Positions 62,455 through 64,000 of a DNA stretch of 64,000 bases are shown here, one piece after another. The notes under the pieces are model-generated. The model had not been told where the DNA came from and did no database searches. It saw only the letters and a program-made list of their open reading frames with translations. The position numbers and the translations under genes were made by a program. Origin of the DNA: Flavobacterium hibernum (GTDB taxonomy: Bacteria > Bacteroidota > Bacteroidia > Flavobacteriales > Flavobacteriaceae); assembly GCF_000832125.1 (NCBI RefSeq), contig NZ_JPRK01000007.1, forward strand, positions 248,001 through 312,000, read 5' to 3'. How positions within the stretch are numbered: position 1 is the stretch's first letter; each line of letters begins with the position of its first letter.

Positions 62455-63018
62455 TTAAAGTGAAAGAATATAAGGTAAAATCAAAAGCGACATTACAAAA
62501 CCGCCAATCATAAAACAGATTGTTGCGACTAATGAAGGCCATTGTAAATTTGAAATTCCCATAATCGCATGACCACTCGTGCATCCGCCAGCGTAACGTG
62601 TACCAAAACCAACTAAAAATCCACCAACCACAATCATGATAAATCCACGAAGCGTTAATAAACTTTCCCAAGAGAAAAGTTGTGTTGGCACTAATCCAGA
62701 ATGATCTGTAATGCCGTAAGTGGCTAATTGCGCAGAAAGTTCTGGCGCAATTTCAACCGGATTTGGATTGGCTAAGAAATAAGCAGAGATAACTCCGCCA
62801 AGAAAAATTCCGAAAACGAAAAATAAATTCCAGCTTTCTTTTTTCCAATCGTATTTAAAAAACGAAATATTTGCCGGAATACAAGCCGCACAAATATGAC
62901 GAAGTGAAGAACTAATTCCAAAAGATTTATTCCCAATAATCAATAAAATAGGAACAGTTAATCCAATGAGCGGACCTGCAACGTACCAAGGCCAAGGTTC
63001 TTTTATAATTTCTAACAT
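62455..63018 (-). CDS. YeeE/YedE family sulfur transporter, partner half
   Basis: A 187-residue membrane protein with about five hydrophobic segments. It has YAGGCTSGHAIMGISNLQWPS, the GCTSGH motif whose Cys is thought to conduct sulfur, and a second cluster LRHICAACIPA. It pairs with the gene at 61965 (10 bp away) to make one complete transporter. Both lie next to the rhodanese gene, which supports sulfur trafficking. Confidence 0.92.
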   Translation of the reverse strand: MLEIIKEPWPWYVAGPLIGLTVPILLIIGNKSFGISSSLRHICAACIPANISFFKYDWKKESWNLFFVFGIFLGGVISAYFLANPNPVEIAPELSAQLATYGITDHSGLVPTQLFSWESLLTLRGFIMIVVGGFLVGFGTRYAGGCTSGHAIMGISNLQWPSLVATICFMIGGFVMSLLILPYILSL

Positions 63019-63027
63019 ATTTTTTTA

Positions 63028-63117
63028 GGTTCAAAGGTTCAAAGGAGTAGAGGTTCAAAGGTTTGATTCGAAAAGGAAGAACTTTGTCCCTTTGAACCTT
63101 TGCGTCTCTGTGCCTTA
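63028..63117. repeat. Degenerate GGTTCAAAGG / CTTTGTCCCTTTGAACC inverted repeat
   Basis: GGTTCAAAGGTTCAAAGGAG and AGGTTCAAAGG run left; CTTTGTCCCTTTGAACCTTT runs right. It separates the YeeE/YedE pair from the rhodanese gene. Confidence 0.65.
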
Positions 63118-63119
63118 AA

Positions 63120-64000
63120 TTATTTTAATACTTTACTCTGACAAACAAAATCTGATTTTGGAATGTTAGTTTTTGAAATTGCTCCAAAACCACCTTCAAT
63201 TTCCGTGAAGTTTCTAAAACCACGAGCTTGCAAAATCGAAGATGCGATCATACTTCTATATCCTGCTGCGCAGTGCAAATAAAAATGCTCATTTGGATTA
63301 ATGTCTTTTACCCAGTCATTAATAAATGCCAATGGTTTATTGTAAGCTTCCTCAATATGTTCAGCACTATATTCAGTTTCTTTACGAATATCGATTACTT
63401 TATCTTCTTTAATATTAAGTTGATTCGCAAATTGTTCAGCCGAAATTCGGTTTACCGTATCGACTTCAAAACCTGCTTTTTGCCAAGCTTCAAAACCACC
63501 TTCAAGATGTCCAACAATAGAGTCAAAACCTACACGGCTTAAACGAGTTACAGTTTCTTCTTCAAGACCAGCTTCTGTAACTAATATAATAGGTTGCTTT
63601 ACATCGGCAATCAAAGTTCCAACCCACGGTGCAAAATCTCCGTTAATACCAATATTAATAGATTGCGGAATAAATCCTTTATAAAAATCTACATTTTTTC
63701 GAGTATCCAGAATCAAAGCTCCAGTTTCTTCAACTACAGCCTCAAAATCTTCTGCTTTAATGGCTTTCATTCCGTTATGCAATACAGTTTCAAAACTCTC
63801 GTATCCACCTTTATTCATAGCAACATTCATACTGAAATAAGCTGGCGGAGGTAATAAACCATCAGTAACTTCTTCAATAAATTCAGCTTCCGTCATGTTA
63901 GCGCGCAAAGCATAATTTGTCGCTTTTTGATTTCCAATAGTCGAAACCGTTTCTTTGCTCATGTTTTTTCCGCAAGCGCTTCCTGCACCATGTGCCGGAT
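63120..64000 (-). CDS. MBL-fold persulfide dioxygenase/rhodanese protein, 5' end outside window
   Basis: The frame is open from the stop at 63120 to the right edge. Upstream of the internal ATG at 63962 it still reads PAHGAGSACGKN, which belongs to the end of a metallo-beta-lactamase-like domain, so the gene start lies beyond the window and the ATG is not the start. The visible part has two rhodanese domains. The first (about LILDTRKNVDFYKGFIPQSIN) has no catalytic Cys (LVTEAG instead). The second has an active HCAAGYRS. This is the architecture of the persulfide dioxygenase-rhodanese fusions; it probably oxidises or transfers persulfide sulfur together with the neighbouring transporters. Confidence 0.9.
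   Translation of the reverse strand, partial: PAHGAGSACGKNMSKETVSTIGNQKATNYALRANMTEAEFIEEVTDGLLPPPAYFSMNVAMNKGGYESFETVLHNGMKAIKAEDFEAVVEETGALILDTRKNVDFYKGFIPQSINIGINGDFAPWVGTLIADVKQPIILVTEAGLEEETVTRLSRVGFDSIVGHLEGGFEAWQKAGFEVDTVNRISAEQFANQLNIKEDKVIDIRKETEYSAEHIEEAYNKPLAFINDWVKDINPNEHFYLHCAAGYRSMIASSILQARGFRNFTEIEGGFGAISKTNIPKSDFVCQSKVLK

Noticed and set aside
63960..63962. ATG at 63962 as start of a 280-residue rhodanese
   Set aside because: The frame continues upstream with PAHGAGSACGKN, the end of a metallo-beta-lactamase-like domain, so the gene is longer.

Overview
The window looks like a chromosomal segment of a Flavobacterium-like member of the Bacteroidota. The supports are the low GC content, gliding-motility/type IX secretion (T9SS) C-terminal domains, TonB-dependent receptor architecture, LytS/LytTR signalling, TAnnTTTG-type -7 promoter boxes, weak Shine-Dalgarno sites, and families of short palindromic intergenic repeats typical of this group. 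I saw no rRNA, tRNA, CRISPR array, phage or transposase gene.

Layout. 1-5.8 kb: two secreted/T9SS proteins (the first runs off the left edge) and an ABC exporter pair. 5.9-16.8 kb: a protein with kinase-like motifs, a lipoprotein, an alpha/beta hydrolase, a 1244-residue metallophosphoesterase/beta-barrel fusion, an HD-domain protein fused to a Pycsar-effector-type membrane domain, and a GAF protein. 17-18.5 kb: a short-chain dehydrogenase and a TetR regulator that share an operator. 18.5-26.6 kb: mostly minus-strand housekeeping and accessory genes (nucleoid-associated protein, four-helix-bundle protein, pRiA4b ORF3-like protein, HPP and ClC membrane proteins, VOC, acetyltransferase, HEAT-type lipoprotein, YciI, DinB). 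26.7-33.6 kb: a plus-strand run of TonB receptor, TPR-like protein, LytS-type kinase carrying a 2TM domain, four stand-alone 2TM proteins and a LytTR response regulator. 33.6-38.1 kb: orphan plug-like protein, ctaA, cca, yaaA. 38.3-43 kb: TetR-controlled tripartite efflux operon (TolC, HlyD, EmrB-type MFS). 43.3-52.7 kb: a complete trp operon, E-x-G-D-C-F-B-x-x-x-A, with four extra genes inside and an attenuator in front. 52.8-56.1 kb: beta-helix protein and a MarR-nitroreductase-YceI operon with paired operators. 56.3-60.2 kb: glpD-glpK-glpF. 60.5-64 kb: GNAT, hydrolase, and a sulfur locus (two YeeE/YedE proteins and a persulfide-dioxygenase/rhodanese protein cut by the right edge).

The most notable items are: an 18-codon trp leader peptide with three consecutive Trp codons followed by an intrinsic terminator, with a possible 7-bp antiterminator pairing; the array of five 2TM domains enclosed by a kinase and its response regulator; the HD-PycTM fusion without an adjacent cyclase; the phosphoesterase/kinase-like/beta-barrel fusion; and several classes of intergenic repeats, one of which sits in most spacers of the trp operon.
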